Shown piece by piece: positions 50,538 through 59,776 of a stretch of 64,000 nucleotides of DNA. Within the stretch, counting starts at the first letter, position 1. The number at the start of each line of letters is the position of its first letter. Source of the stretch: Trebonia sp050013875. Its GTDB lineage: Bacteria > Actinomycetota > Actinomycetes > Streptosporangiales > Streptosporangiaceae. Under the pieces are notes generated by a model. That model saw only the letters and a program-made list of their open reading frames with translations, did no database searches and had not been told where the DNA came from. Location: positions 1-64,000 of the forward strand of contig JBEKEK010000006.1 of NCBI GenBank assembly GCA_050013875.1, read 5' to 3'. Made by a program: the position numbers and the translations under genes.

Positions 50538-52118
50538 CTACTGAACGAACTGGTCCTTGAGCGTCTTCTTCACTACCTTGTTCATCGCGTTTCTCGGCAG
50601 CTCCGAGACGTACTCCACCTGGACGGGGAGCTTGCGCGGGTTGAGCCCCTCGGCCCGCAGGTGGGCGACCAGCTCGTCAAGCGTCGGCGGGTCGGCCGGG
50701 TCGGCCGGGACGATCACGGCGCACACGCGTTCCCCGGTCTCCGCGTCGGGCAGCGCGATGACGGCGGTCTCGGCTGCCCGCGGGAACGTCAGGGCGAGGT
50801 TCTCGATCTCGCGGGCGGAGATGTTCTCCATATTGCGGATGATCACGTCCTTGATGCGACCGGTGATCGTCAGGTAGCCGGCGTGATCAACCATCGCCAG
50901 GTCACCGGTGCGGAAGTACCCCTCGTGGTCGAACGCGCCGGCGTCAAGCGAGGAGTCCAGGTAGCCCAGCATCAGCTGCGGAGCCCGCACCCGCAGCTCG
51001 CCTGACTCCCCGGCCGGCAGCAGCCCGCCCGCCGCATCGGTGATCTTGATCCGGGTGGCGGCGGGCGGCCGGCCTTCAGTCATCGGCAGCTTGTCGTCGG
51101 GGTCGTCGACCCGTGCCCAGCTCACGTACGGGCACTCGGTCAGTCCGTATCCCGAGATGATGCCGACGCCGCCTAGCTCCCGCTGCACGTCGTAGTGCAG
51201 CGCCGACGGCCGCGGTGAGCCGCCGACCAGGAACGCCCGTACGTTCGGGAAGTACCGGTGGTCCGGGTGTTTGCGCTGCTCACGCAGGTAGCCCTGGATA
51301 AATGGCACGCCCGAGCCGCCGAGCGTGACGCCGGCCGCCGCCAGCTGGCGGGTGGTGCCAGCCTGGTCGTAAACCGCGGTGATGATGTTACGGGCGCCGG
51401 TGATGAGCGCCGACAGGATATGCAGCACCCCGCCGACGTGCGCGATCGGGGACAGCGAGGCGACGCGATCATCTGCCTGGAGTTTCGTGCAGTCGTTGAA
51501 CGTCCGCGACGCGGCCAGCAGTCCGGCGTCGGTGTGCTGAGCTCCCTTCGGGGCCGCCGTGGTGCCTGAGGTGTAAAACAGCCACCGCACGGTCCTGGCG
51601 CTCTGCTGCGCCGACGGAGCCGGCGCTGGCGGCAGCGCCGAGATGTCACCGACGGGCAGGCCCTCGTCCGCGTCGACCACCCGCAGTCCCGGCAGCCTCG
51701 ACGCGATCGAGCGGGCCATGGCCAGGTGGTCGTGGCCACGGAACACCGACGGGACCACCAGCAGCCTCGTCCCGGTCTGGGTGCAGATGAAGTCGATCTC
51801 CTGCTCGCGCAGCATCGGGATGAGCGGGTTCTGGATCGCGGAGAGCCGGGCGAGGGCCATGCACAGCACGACGGTGTCGATCCTGCTTGGAAGCTGCCAG
51901 GCCGCCACGTCACCAGGCCGGACGCCCAGTTCGAACAGGCCGGCGGCGACGGCCTCGGCTCGCTCACGCAGTTCGCCGAAGGTCAGGACGTCCTCGTGCT
52001 CGTCGCTGATGAACACCCGGCGGGGCGTCAGCTCGGCGCGGATACGTACCAACTGCCAGATGCTGTCCGCGGCAACCGGCTCGAGGACCGCCGGAACGTC
52101 GGCTGTACCCATGTCCAT
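50538..52118 (-). CDS. AMP-dependent acyl-CoA synthetase
   Basis: A 526-residue ANL ligase. Seen: WLFYTSGTTAAPKGAQ, SGYGLTECPYVSWARVDD, GYFRTGDLAMVDHAGYLTIT, RIKDVIIRNMENISAREIE and LPRNAMNKVVKKTLK with the catalytic Lys. It differs clearly from the ligase at 48517, so the two probably activate different acids, such as a ring acid and a later chain intermediate. Confidence 0.93.
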   Translation of the reverse strand: MDMGTADVPAVLEPVAADSIWQLVRIRAELTPRRVFISDEHEDVLTFGELRERAEAVAAGLFELGVRPGDVAAWQLPSRIDTVVLCMALARLSAIQNPLIPMLREQEIDFICTQTGTRLLVVPSVFRGHDHLAMARSIASRLPGLRVVDADEGLPVGDISALPPAPAPSAQQSARTVRWLFYTSGTTAAPKGAQHTDAGLLAASRTFNDCTKLQADDRVASLSPIAHVGGVLHILSALITGARNIITAVYDQAGTTRQLAAAGVTLGGSGVPFIQGYLREQRKHPDHRYFPNVRAFLVGGSPRPSALHYDVQRELGGVGIISGYGLTECPYVSWARVDDPDDKLPMTEGRPPAATRIKITDAAGGLLPAGESGELRVRAPQLMLGYLDSSLDAGAFDHEGYFRTGDLAMVDHAGYLTITGRIKDVIIRNMENISAREIENLALTFPRAAETAVIALPDAETGERVCAVIVPADPADPPTLDELVAHLRAEGLNPRKLPVQVEYVSELPRNAMNKVVKKTLKDQFVQ

Positions 52119-52135
52119 ACTCGACTTCCTCCTGG

Positions 52136-54064
52136 TCAGCGGCTGACGCCGAAGCGGTAGTGGTCGGGGTCGGGCGCGCGGGTCAGGTCCCAGTACTCGA
52201 TCGTGGCCAGCGGCCAGTTCTGGGACACCCGGCCGGCCGGGCTCCTGTACCAGTTGTCCACGCCCTCAGCGCCCCACGCCATCAGCGCGTTCGCCTCGTC
52301 GATGGCGGGCTGATAGGCCTCGAGTACCTCGGGGCGCAGGTCCAGGACTTGGTCACCGCGCTCAAGCAGCAACCGCAGGCACTCCATCACATAGTGCACC
52401 GCGCACTCGCTGAACATGATGATGCTGCCGTTCACGACCAGGTTGGTGTTCGGCCCGTAGAGGCAGAAGAGATTCGGGAAACCGGGGATGACAATGCCCA
52501 GGTAGGCGACCGGATCCTGCCCCCACCACTGGTGCAGGTCCGCTCCACCGCTGCCGGTGACGTCGATCCCGCCCAGGAACCGCCACGCCTGGAAGCCGGT
52601 GCAGTACACGATCACGTCGAGCTCGTGGTGGACGCCGTCGGCGGTGACGACGCCGGCCGGGGTGATCCGCTCGATCCGGTCGCTGACCACGGTCACGTTC
52701 GGCTGCCTGAGTGCCCGGGCCCAGACCCCGTTATCGCGCAGCATGCGCTTGCCATAAGGAGGGTGCCGCGGGATCATCACGCGCTGCAGGTCGGGCCTGC
52801 CCTCGTACTCGGCCATCAGGTGACGGGTCAGTGTCTCCCGGAGCTGCTGGTTCTTCGCCGAGACCGAGCCCGGCTCCCGCCACTGGGGATCGGTGGCGGC
52901 GAAATCCCTGCGCCCCTCGACGGACGTCCAGAACTGGTAGAAGCGGAACCACCGGTGGTAGTGGGGAACCACCCTGAACAGCCAGGCCAGCCCGGGATTG
53001 ACGGCCGCGTGGTAGTTCGGCGTCGGGACGGTCCACGGCGGGTTGCGGATAAAGACCCGCAGTCCGCCGGCTTCTCCCGCGATCGAGGGGATGACCTGAA
53101 AGCCGCTGGCGCCGCTGCCGATCACCCCGACCCGCTTGCCGCGCAGGTCTGCGTCGTGGTCCCAGCGGGCACTGTGGAAGCTGATGCCACCGAAGTCCGC
53201 GGCGCCCGCGATGTCCGGGATGTTCGGCTGGTTAAGCTGGCCGGTCGCGCTGATCACGGCGTTGAAGCGGGCCGTCTCGAGGTGCCCATCGGCGTCCACC
53301 GTGACCAGCCACTGGCCCGAGTGCTCATCGAACCGCGCCGCCCGCACCGGGGTGCCGAACCGGATGTGCTCACGCAGGCCCAACCGCTGGCTCGCGTCCT
53401 GAAAGTACGCGCGGATCTCCGGCCCGCGCGAGTACTGGTGCGGCCAGTCGTCGCGCTGCAGGAACGAATAGCTGTAGCAGAAATTGCTCGTGTCGAGGCG
53501 GCAGCCTGGATAGTCGTTCTCCAGCCAGACGCCCCCGACGTCGTCGTTGCGCTCGAATACCACGAAGTCGATGCCTGCCTGCAGCAGCCGGTAGGCCGCG
53601 GCCAGGCCGGACATCCCCGCGCCGATGATGGCCACCCGGAAGTCCCGGCCGGGCGCGATCGCTTCCTTCGTCCAGCCGGGCGCGTCCTCGTCCGCGGGCA
53701 GCCCCAGCTCGAAGGCGAGCATGGGCAGGTACCGGTCGTCCACGTCGCCGGTCATGAACGTCATCAGCGCCCGGCGGTCCGCGAGCCGAGACGGCGGTGC
53801 CGCGGGGACGCACCCGCCGTCGCGGAAGGCGATCAGCGCGTCGAGGGCGCTTTGGCGGGCAAGCTCCTGCTGCGCTTGGGTCATCCCGCCCTGCGCGGCC
53901 AGGACCACCGACGGGCCATTGGCGGGCGGCCGCAGCTGGCTCCCGACCAGCGACAGGTCTCCCGTGAGGTAACCGAGAGCGGGCATCAGTGCGGGCAGCT
54001 CGGCCTGCTCGAGCGCAGCCCGGAGCTGCCCGTCACTGGCATCCGCTAGGTTCGGCCCTGTCAT
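52136..54064 (-). CDS. Baeyer-Villiger-type flavin monooxygenase
   Basis: A 642-residue class B flavoprotein. Seen: an N-terminal helical extension of about 140 residues, FAD loop VAIIGAGMSGLAAAYRL (about 144), the fingerprint FGGISFHSARWD (291-302; FxGxxxHxxxWD form), NADP loop VGVIGSGASGFQVI (312-325), and VIVYCTGFQAWRFLGG. Inserts oxygen next to a ketone to give an ester or lactone. The N-terminal extension is typical of cyclododecanone/steroid-type enzymes. Three bases after the ACAD gene. Confidence 0.92.
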   Translation of the reverse strand: MTGPNLADASDGQLRAALEQAELPALMPALGYLTGDLSLVGSQLRPPANGPSVVLAAQGGMTQAQQELARQSALDALIAFRDGGCVPAAPPSRLADRRALMTFMTGDVDDRYLPMLAFELGLPADEDAPGWTKEAIAPGRDFRVAIIGAGMSGLAAAYRLLQAGIDFVVFERNDDVGGVWLENDYPGCRLDTSNFCYSYSFLQRDDWPHQYSRGPEIRAYFQDASQRLGLREHIRFGTPVRAARFDEHSGQWLVTVDADGHLETARFNAVISATGQLNQPNIPDIAGAADFGGISFHSARWDHDADLRGKRVGVIGSGASGFQVIPSIAGEAGGLRVFIRNPPWTVPTPNYHAAVNPGLAWLFRVVPHYHRWFRFYQFWTSVEGRRDFAATDPQWREPGSVSAKNQQLRETLTRHLMAEYEGRPDLQRVMIPRHPPYGKRMLRDNGVWARALRQPNVTVVSDRIERITPAGVVTADGVHHELDVIVYCTGFQAWRFLGGIDVTGSGGADLHQWWGQDPVAYLGIVIPGFPNLFCLYGPNTNLVVNGSIIMFSECAVHYVMECLRLLLERGDQVLDLRPEVLEAYQPAIDEANALMAWGAEGVDNWYRSPAGRVSQNWPLATIEYWDLTRAPDPDHYRFGVSR

Positions 54065-54067
54065 CTC

Positions 54068-55234
54068 CTAGTCCAGGCCGCCGCGGCTGATCAGCTGGCG
54101 GGCGATGACGTCACGCTGGATCTCGTTGGTGCCCTCGCCGACGATCATCAGCGGCGCGTCACGGAAGTACCGTTCCACGTCGAACTCGGTGGAGTACCCG
54201 TAGCCGCCGTGGATCCGGACCGCGTTGAGCGCGATCTGCATCGCGGTTTCCGAGGCGAACAGCTTGGCCATGCCCGCCTCCATGTCGCAGCGCTGGCCGG
54301 CGTCGTAGCGCTCGGCCGCGTTGAGCGTCAGCAGCTCAGCCGCTGACAGCTGCGTCGCCATGTCGGCCAGGTAGTTCCCGATGCTCTGGTGCTTCCAGAT
54401 CGGCCTGCCGAACGCCTCGCGCTCCTGCGCGTACTTAAGGGCGTCGTCAAATGCGGCCCGGCCAACCCCGAGGGCGCGCGACGCCACCTGGATCCGCCCG
54501 AACTCCAGGCCCTTCATCATCTGCGCGAACCCCTTGCCGGGCGTCCCGCCGAGGAGGCTGGCGGCCGGCGTGCGGTAGCCATCGAACGATAGCTCGCAGC
54601 TCTCCACGCCCTTGTAGCCGAGCTTGGGCAGGTCACGGGAGACGGCAAAGCCAGCGCCTGGCTCGGCCAGCAGGATGCTGATCCCCCGGTGCTTCGGGGT
54701 GGCACCCGGGTCCGTCTTGCACAGCAGCGCGATCACGCCCGCGCGCCGTGCGTTGGTGATCCACGTCTTGCTGCCGTTGACCACGTACTCGTCGCCCTCG
54801 AGGACGGCGGTCGTGCGGATCGACTGCAAATCGGAACCGCCTCCCGGCTCGGTGAGCGCCATCGCCGCCCGGATCTCCCCGGTCGCCATCCTCGGCAGCA
54901 GCCGATGCCGCTGCTCCTCGGTGCCGAACCTCAGGATGAGCTTGGCCACCACGCTGTGCCCGCCGACGGCGCCGGCCAGGCTCATCCAGCCCCGCGCGAG
55001 CTGCTGGGTGATGTGCACGTAGCAGACGGTGGACACCGGTGTCCCGCCGTACTCGGCCGGGATCGCCGTCCCGAACACGCCGAGCTCCTTCATCTGCTCG
55101 ATGAGCTTCTCCGGGTAAGTGTTGGCGTGCTCCAGCTCGCGGACCGTCGGGCGCACCTCGTCATCGACGAACTTGCGGACGGTCGCGACGGCAAGCCGCT
55201 CTTCCTCGCTCAGGACGGTCACTGGGTCACCCAT
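54068..55234 (-). CDS. Acyl-CoA dehydrogenase
   Basis: A 388-residue FAD enzyme. Seen: AAMALTEPGGGSDLQSIRT, YVVNGSKTWITNARRAGV, IHGGYGYSTEFDVERYFRD and MIVGEGTNEIQRDVIARQL with catalytic Glu-Gly. First gene of the minus-strand unit. ATG at 55234 is preferred because the protein then aligns as MGDPVTVLSEEERL; the frame continues to TTG 55288 through an AT-rich promoter-like patch. No strong ribosome site, so a short leader is likely. Confidence 0.92.
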   Translation of the reverse strand: MGDPVTVLSEEERLAVATVRKFVDDEVRPTVRELEHANTYPEKLIEQMKELGVFGTAIPAEYGGTPVSTVCYVHITQQLARGWMSLAGAVGGHSVVAKLILRFGTEEQRHRLLPRMATGEIRAAMALTEPGGGSDLQSIRTTAVLEGDEYVVNGSKTWITNARRAGVIALLCKTDPGATPKHRGISILLAEPGAGFAVSRDLPKLGYKGVESCELSFDGYRTPAASLLGGTPGKGFAQMMKGLEFGRIQVASRALGVGRAAFDDALKYAQEREAFGRPIWKHQSIGNYLADMATQLSAAELLTLNAAERYDAGQRCDMEAGMAKLFASETAMQIALNAVRIHGGYGYSTEFDVERYFRDAPLMIVGEGTNEIQRDVIARQLISRGGLD

Positions 55235-55249
55235 CGAGTCGACGTTTTG

Positions 55250-55262
55250 TGCATAATATATC
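55250..55262 (-). promoter_or_regulatory. AT-rich motif at the head of the eight-gene catabolic unit
   Basis: On the minus strand this reads ATATATTATGCA, about 16 bases before the ACAD start. The core ATTATGCA is shared with the palindrome at 36168 ahead of the MhpA-like gene. It may be a -10 region, an operator for the adjacent GntR protein, or both. Confidence 0.4.
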
Positions 55263-55402
55263 TTCGAGGATTTAAAGGGCGGGGTCAAGGGACGCGAGCG
55301 GACATCAGAGCAGCGGGCTGACCACAGGAAAGAGCGCCGCGCCGGCTAGGCGCCACCTCCGGTCGCGTAGCGGCCGCAGCCGGTAACGTCGTCGGAGCCC
55401 GG

Positions 55403-55434
55403 CAGGCCGGCAGCCCGGCAGCCCGGCAGCCCGG
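55403..55434. repeat. 8-base tandem repeat
   Basis: CAGCCCGG occurs three times in a row (55411-55434), preceded by the variant CAGGCCGG (55403-55410). It lies between the GntR gene end and the ACAD promoter and is not coding. Confidence 0.75.
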
Positions 55435-55464
55435 TCCCCTCAACGGCGGGCCCGGCCGGCGCCG

Positions 55465-56157
55465 CTACCTGGACTGGGCTATGGCGTCGACGGACTCGAA
55501 GTTCGCGGCGAGCAGTTTCCCGGCGTTCTCGATGTGCTGCATCATCGCGACGCGCGCCGCGGCGGGGTCGCCCGCGGTGATCGCCTCGATGATCGCGGCA
55601 TGATCCTGGGCGGAGGCCTTCGGCCAGCCGGGGATCGTCGCGAAGAAGCGCCGGGGCGCGAACCTCGTCGAGATCGACAGCATCCAAGCCAGCCTCGGAG
55701 CTTCGGCGGCGTGGTTAATCCGGCGGTGGAAGTCGTGATTCAGGCTCTCGACGCGATCGCCGCCGCCGTCCGCCGCCGCCCTGCGCAGCGCCTCGTGCAC
55801 CTCAGTGAGCGCACGCAGGTCATCCGGCCCCAGCCGGACCGCGGCCCGGCTGACGAGTTCGCCCGCCAGCAGCGCCTGCGCGGTGAACAGGTCACGCACG
55901 TCGGAGGCCGACAGCGGGGCGACCACAAACCCGCGGCGCGGCTTGAGTTCCAGGAACCCCTCACCGCGCAACAGCAGCAGCCCCTCCCTGACGGGGGTGG
56001 CGCTCAGCTGAAGCTCGTCGGCGATGCGCTCCTGGCGGACGAACTCGCCCGGCCGCAGGTTACCGCTCATGATCAGCTCGCGGACGTAGCCCGCCACCTC
56101 GTCACTGAGCTGCCCTCGCCGGAAGCCCGCCCGGACGACACCGCTGTCCTCGCTCAT
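55465..56157 (-). CDS. GntR-family regulator, FCD type
   Basis: A 230-residue regulator. Seen: N-terminal winged helix with VAGYVRELIMSGNLRPGEFV and ERIADELQLSATPVREGLLL, then an FCD effector domain with metal-binding pattern LNHDFHRRINHAAEAPRL and HAAIIEAITAGDPAAARVAM. FCD regulators usually sense carboxylic acids. It sits just upstream of, and in line with, the catabolic unit at 55234-45740, which it may control. ATG at 56157; a longer frame upstream looks non-coding. Confidence 0.92.
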   Translation of the reverse strand: MSEDSGVVRAGFRRGQLSDEVAGYVRELIMSGNLRPGEFVRQERIADELQLSATPVREGLLLLRGEGFLELKPRRGFVVAPLSASDVRDLFTAQALLAGELVSRAAVRLGPDDLRALTEVHEALRRAAADGGGDRVESLNHDFHRRINHAAEAPRLAWMLSISTRFAPRRFFATIPGWPKASAQDHAAIIEAITAGDPAAARVAMMQHIENAGKLLAANFESVDAIAQSR

Positions 56158-56286
56158 CGAACCCGCTCCAACCCTGCACCCGGCAAAGATTTTACAGGAT
56201 GTAGGATATCGGTCTCCGTGTCGACGGCGCTGCAAACGGCGACGAACTGCCCGTGGAGAGCCCGGTTCCCGCCTACCACCGCAGGG

Positions 56287-56307
56287 CCCGGTCAGCCGGC
56301 GACCGGG
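56287..56307 (-). terminator. Stem-loop after the CoA ligase gene
   Basis: CCCGGTC (56287-56293) pairs with GACCGGG (56301-56307) around 7 bases, 21 bases after the ligase stop on the minus strand. Short but GC-only apart from one A:T pair per arm. Confidence 0.4.
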
Positions 56308-56328
56308 AGGGGCCGCGGCGCCACCTGG

Positions 56329-57885
56329 TCAGCCGGTCCGGCCGGATCCCTCGGCCAGACTGGCCTTGACCTCGCGCTTGAGTACCTTGCCGGCCGGGCC
56401 AAGCGGCACCTCGGAGCGGAACACGTACTCGCGCGGCTGCTTGTAGCCGCCAAGCTGGGCGCGGGAAAGCTCGCGCAGCTCCGCTTCGAGCGCCGTGGTG
56501 TCCACGTCACCCCGGGGCACGACGACCGCGACCGGGGTCTCGCCCCATTCCGGGTGCGCCTTGCCCACCACGACCACCGTGTCGACCAGGTCGTGCGACC
56601 CGAGCACCCGCTCGAGCTCGGCCGGGTAGATGTTGAAGCCGCCGGAGATGATCATGTCGGTCTTGCGGCCGGCGATGTGCAGGTAGCCCTCGGCATCCAG
56701 CCAGCCGGTGTCGCCGGAGAAGACCCCTTCGGGGCGGAACGTCTGCGCGGTCTGCTCCGGGCGATTCCAGTACCCGCGGGCCTGCGAGTCGGCCCGCACG
56801 ACGATCTCGCCGGTCTCGCCGGCGGGCAGCCGGTTGCCGTCGTCGTCGATGATCCAGACCTCGGCCATCGGGGTCTCCCGCCCGCACGAGCTCTCGATGC
56901 TCTCCTTGCCCGCGAGCAGGTCGCGATGGTCCTGCGGGGTCAAGATGGTGAACTGCCCGCCTGCCTCGGTGAGCCCGTACCGCTGCTGCATGTCGCAGCC
57001 GAGCCGGACCAGCGCCTCCTGGATGACCCCCCGGGAGATCGGCGCGCCGCCATAGCTGATCCGCCGCAGGCTCGACAGGTCGCGGGTCCTGCCCGCTTCG
57101 AGCAGGCGCAGGGTGCGGATCAGCATCGTCGGGATGAACGTGGTGAACGTGATCCGGTCCCGCTCGATGGAGTCGAGCAGCGCCTCCGGGTCGAATTTGG
57201 GGTGGATCACGATTGTCTGGCCCAGATACAGCCAGGTGAGGGCGCGGACGACGCCGCCGGTGGTGAAGAACGGGGTGGTGGCGAGCCCGATGTCCTCGTG
57301 CCTGGACTCGGTCGAGATCGTGGTGTCGAGGGTCATCGCCATCATGCCGCGGTGGTCGTTCATGACGCCCTTGGGGTGACCTGTCGTGCCGCTGGTGTAC
57401 AGCAGCACGTGCAGGTCGGACTCGGTAAGGCCGAGCGGGGTCGGGTCGACGTTCCGCCCGCCTGCCAGGGCCTCCTCATACTCCTTGCCGAGCGACGAGC
57501 CGCCGATCTGGAGCACGGTGCCGACGCCGGCCGCCGCCAGCGGGCCCGCGGCGATCTCCGCCTGGTCGCCGTGCAGGATCGCGGCCGCGCAGCCCGAGTC
57601 CCCGACGATGTACTGGATCTCGGCCGGGGTCAGCCGGATGTTGACGGGGACGAGCACCAGGCCCGCCTTGGCCAGCCCGTAGGTGATCTCCGGCCATTCG
57701 AGGGTGTTCCTCGCGCAGACGGCGACCCGGTCGCCCTGCTTGAGTCCGGTCGACTGGAGGTAGGTAGCCAGCCGGTTCGCCCGCTCGTCGACGGCGCCCC
57801 AAGTCAGCTGCCTGCCCTCGGAGATGACGGCGGTCTTGGCCGGGTAGCGCCGCCCGTTGTGCCGGGAGATGTCGCCGATGAGCAT
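56329..57885 (-). CDS. AMP-dependent acyl-CoA synthetase
   Basis: A 518-residue ANL ligase. Seen: VLLYTSGTTGHPKGVMNDH, MQQRYGLTEAGGQFTILTP, GDTGWLDAEGYLHIAGRKTD, GGFNIYPAELERVLGSHD and PLGPAGKVLKREVK. ATG at 57885 (MLIGDISRHNG); codons further upstream are Arg-rich and run into the preceding gene. Last gene of the aromatic operon; could activate an aromatic or ring-cleavage acid. Confidence 0.92.
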   Translation of the reverse strand: MLIGDISRHNGRRYPAKTAVISEGRQLTWGAVDERANRLATYLQSTGLKQGDRVAVCARNTLEWPEITYGLAKAGLVLVPVNIRLTPAEIQYIVGDSGCAAAILHGDQAEIAAGPLAAAGVGTVLQIGGSSLGKEYEEALAGGRNVDPTPLGLTESDLHVLLYTSGTTGHPKGVMNDHRGMMAMTLDTTISTESRHEDIGLATTPFFTTGGVVRALTWLYLGQTIVIHPKFDPEALLDSIERDRITFTTFIPTMLIRTLRLLEAGRTRDLSSLRRISYGGAPISRGVIQEALVRLGCDMQQRYGLTEAGGQFTILTPQDHRDLLAGKESIESSCGRETPMAEVWIIDDDGNRLPAGETGEIVVRADSQARGYWNRPEQTAQTFRPEGVFSGDTGWLDAEGYLHIAGRKTDMIISGGFNIYPAELERVLGSHDLVDTVVVVGKAHPEWGETPVAVVVPRGDVDTTALEAELRELSRAQLGGYKQPREYVFRSEVPLGPAGKVLKREVKASLAEGSGRTG

Positions 57886-57905
57886 GTCTGTCCTCTTGCT
57901 TCCGC

Positions 57906-58448
57906 TCAGATCAGGAACGCCATCGTGGGGACGGGGCCGCCCGCGTTGACCAGGTGCACGGTCTTGCCCGCCAGCCGCAGCCCGCCTTCGGTCCTGCGGA
58001 TCGTGTGCAGGTACCGGCCTGCCCACAGCGTGCTCGCGAACCGGTACTCGACCAGCACGAAGTTCGACGCGACGGTCACGGTGCCGCCAGCGGCCTCGGT
58101 GACCTCGAAGTTGGACACGGTCCTGCGCAGCACGGACGGCGGCGTCTGGGAGTGCCGCACGCCGGTGTTGAGCTGCGCGACGCGGCTGCGGATCCGCGCG
58201 CGGTTGTCGTTGATGTAGGACACCGCGGTCTCCGGGTCCGCATCAGGGGACATCGGCACCCAGTACGTCGCGTCGTCGTCCCAGAGCGCTTCCCACTCCG
58301 AGTAGCGCGCCTCGTCGGCCAGCCGTGCCTCGTGGTAGATGAACGCGACGAGGGCCGGGTCGACCAGGGCCGCCGCGGTCGGGTCGCTGAGGGCGGCGGG
58401 CGGGTCACCCGGGGCGGCGGGCGGGCCTGAGTAAAGAGTTTCTGTCAT
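57906..58448 (-). CDS. Aromatic-ring-hydroxylating dioxygenase, beta subunit
   Basis: A 180-residue small subunit of the SnoaL/NTF2-like fold. Seen: ALVAFIYHEARLADEARYSEW, WDDDATYWVPMSPDADPET, RIRSRVAQLNTGVRHSQTPP and FVLVEYRFASTLWAGRYLHTI. Stabilises the alpha subunit. ATG at 58448 overlaps the alpha stop (ATGA). Confidence 0.92.
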   Translation of the reverse strand: MTETLYSGPPAAPGDPPAALSDPTAAALVDPALVAFIYHEARLADEARYSEWEALWDDDATYWVPMSPDADPETAVSYINDNRARIRSRVAQLNTGVRHSQTPPSVLRRTVSNFEVTEAAGGTVTVASNFVLVEYRFASTLWAGRYLHTIRRTEGGLRLAGKTVHLVNAGGPVPTMAFLI

Positions 58449-59776
58449 GACTGGGCTCCGCTCCCCGATGTCTCGCCTTCGAGCACCGCGGCCCAGTGCT
58501 TCCACCAACCGCGCTGCGGGGTCTCCGCGCTCTTGTCCTTGTTGATCCGGCCGGTGGCGTCGGTCACGTCGGTCTCGAGGCCGCGGCTGAGCGTCACCCA
58601 CTCGGGCTGGCGCGCGGCCAGGCCCAGCTGGTTGCGCGCGCCGATCTCGCCGTCATCGGCGATCAGGAACCCGGCCGGCCCCATCGCGCCCTCGGTGCGG
58701 CGCAGGGTTCGGCTGTTCAGCTCCCGCTGGCCGGGGATGAGCACCGGGGTGGTGTAGGCGATCGTCTCGCCCGGGCCGAGCGGCTCCACCGTCATCACGT
58801 TCATCTCGGCGATGAACAGGTTCGGGAAGATGAGGGTGTGCGGCGGCCCGATCACCAGGGTGTCGTGCGCGCGGTCGACGCCGCGGGCTTCCTCAAGCGC
58901 TTCGATGTAGCCGGGCACCTTCTCCCGCTTCAGCCGCCCGTACCAGACGAACTCCTCGTCGAGCCGCCGGTACTCGGTGGCGTAGTCGATCTCGGAGTGC
59001 CCGTTGCCCATGTCGCGGACCATGGTCTCGGTCTTGGACGGGACGTGCGAGACCTTCGCCGGGCGCACGGCGTCGTACACCGACTGGTGGGTGAACAGCG
59101 CGTGGTACCCGTCCACGTTGTTCTCCATCACCATCTTCCAGTTGCAGTACATCCGGTGCTTCATCCAGCCGGCCGACAGCTGGACGCTGCCGGCGGGCGA
59201 CAGGGCGACCAGCCGGTCGATCGCGTGGCTGGCGTTGCCGAGGTGCTCCGCCAGGGTGATGCCCTCGGGCTCGAGCGAGGCGAAGACGAAGCCGCCGTAG
59301 CTTTCCTGCCGTGGCGCCCGGACCAAACCGAGGCTCGCGCGGACCTCGCCGAAGCGCTCGGCGTAGCCGTCCCGCATCGGCACACCGGACAGGCTGCCGT
59401 CGTTGCTGAACGTCCATCCGTGGTACGGGCAGCGGAAGGAACTGCTGTTGCCCTTGTCCGCGTTGCACAGCCGGTTGCCGCGGTGCGTGCACCGGTTGGC
59501 GAGCACCCGGACCCCGCCGTCCTTGCCGCGCGCGGCGATGTACGGCTCGCCGGCGATGCGCTTGGTGACGTAGTCCCCGGCCTCGGGGACCTCACTCTCG
59601 TGGGCGACGAAGACCCAGCCCTCGCGGAAGATGCGGCGCATCTCCAGGTCATACACCTGGGGGTCGGTGTACACGAGGCCGCGGACGCGGTCCGGCTGGA
59701 CGAGAGCGCGGACGTCGCCGGGGCGCAGCCCGGCGGCGGTCCCGGCCGGCGGGCCGGCCTGGTCGGTAACCGTCAT
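58445..59776 (-). CDS. Aromatic-ring-hydroxylating dioxygenase, alpha subunit (Rieske)
   Basis: A 443-residue oxygenase large subunit. Seen: Rieske ligands C96, H98 in NRCTHRGNRLC and C116, H119 in RCPYHGW; the mononuclear iron site ENNVDGYHALFTH with D222, H225 and H230. Adds both oxygen atoms to an aromatic ring, giving a cis-diol or a hydroxylated product. No ferredoxin or reductase gene is in the window. ATG at 59776 overlaps the DUF35 gene by 4 bases. Confidence 0.95.
   Translation of the reverse strand: MTVTDQAGPPAGTAAGLRPGDVRALVQPDRVRGLVYTDPQVYDLEMRRIFREGWVFVAHESEVPEAGDYVTKRIAGEPYIAARGKDGGVRVLANRCTHRGNRLCNADKGNSSSFRCPYHGWTFSNDGSLSGVPMRDGYAERFGEVRASLGLVRAPRQESYGGFVFASLEPEGITLAEHLGNASHAIDRLVALSPAGSVQLSAGWMKHRMYCNWKMVMENNVDGYHALFTHQSVYDAVRPAKVSHVPSKTETMVRDMGNGHSEIDYATEYRRLDEEFVWYGRLKREKVPGYIEALEEARGVDRAHDTLVIGPPHTLIFPNLFIAEMNVMTVEPLGPGETIAYTTPVLIPGQRELNSRTLRRTEGAMGPAGFLIADDGEIGARNQLGLAARQPEWVTLSRGLETDVTDATGRINKDKSAETPQRGWWKHWAAVLEGETSGSGAQS

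Noticed and set aside
52160..54049. A 629-codon plus-strand open frame
   Set aside because: Antisense to the Baeyer-Villiger monooxygenase gene; low-complexity composition, no domain.
55534..58218. An 894-codon plus-strand open frame
   Set aside because: Antisense across the GntR, ligase and dioxygenase beta genes; a product of high third-position GC, not a gene.
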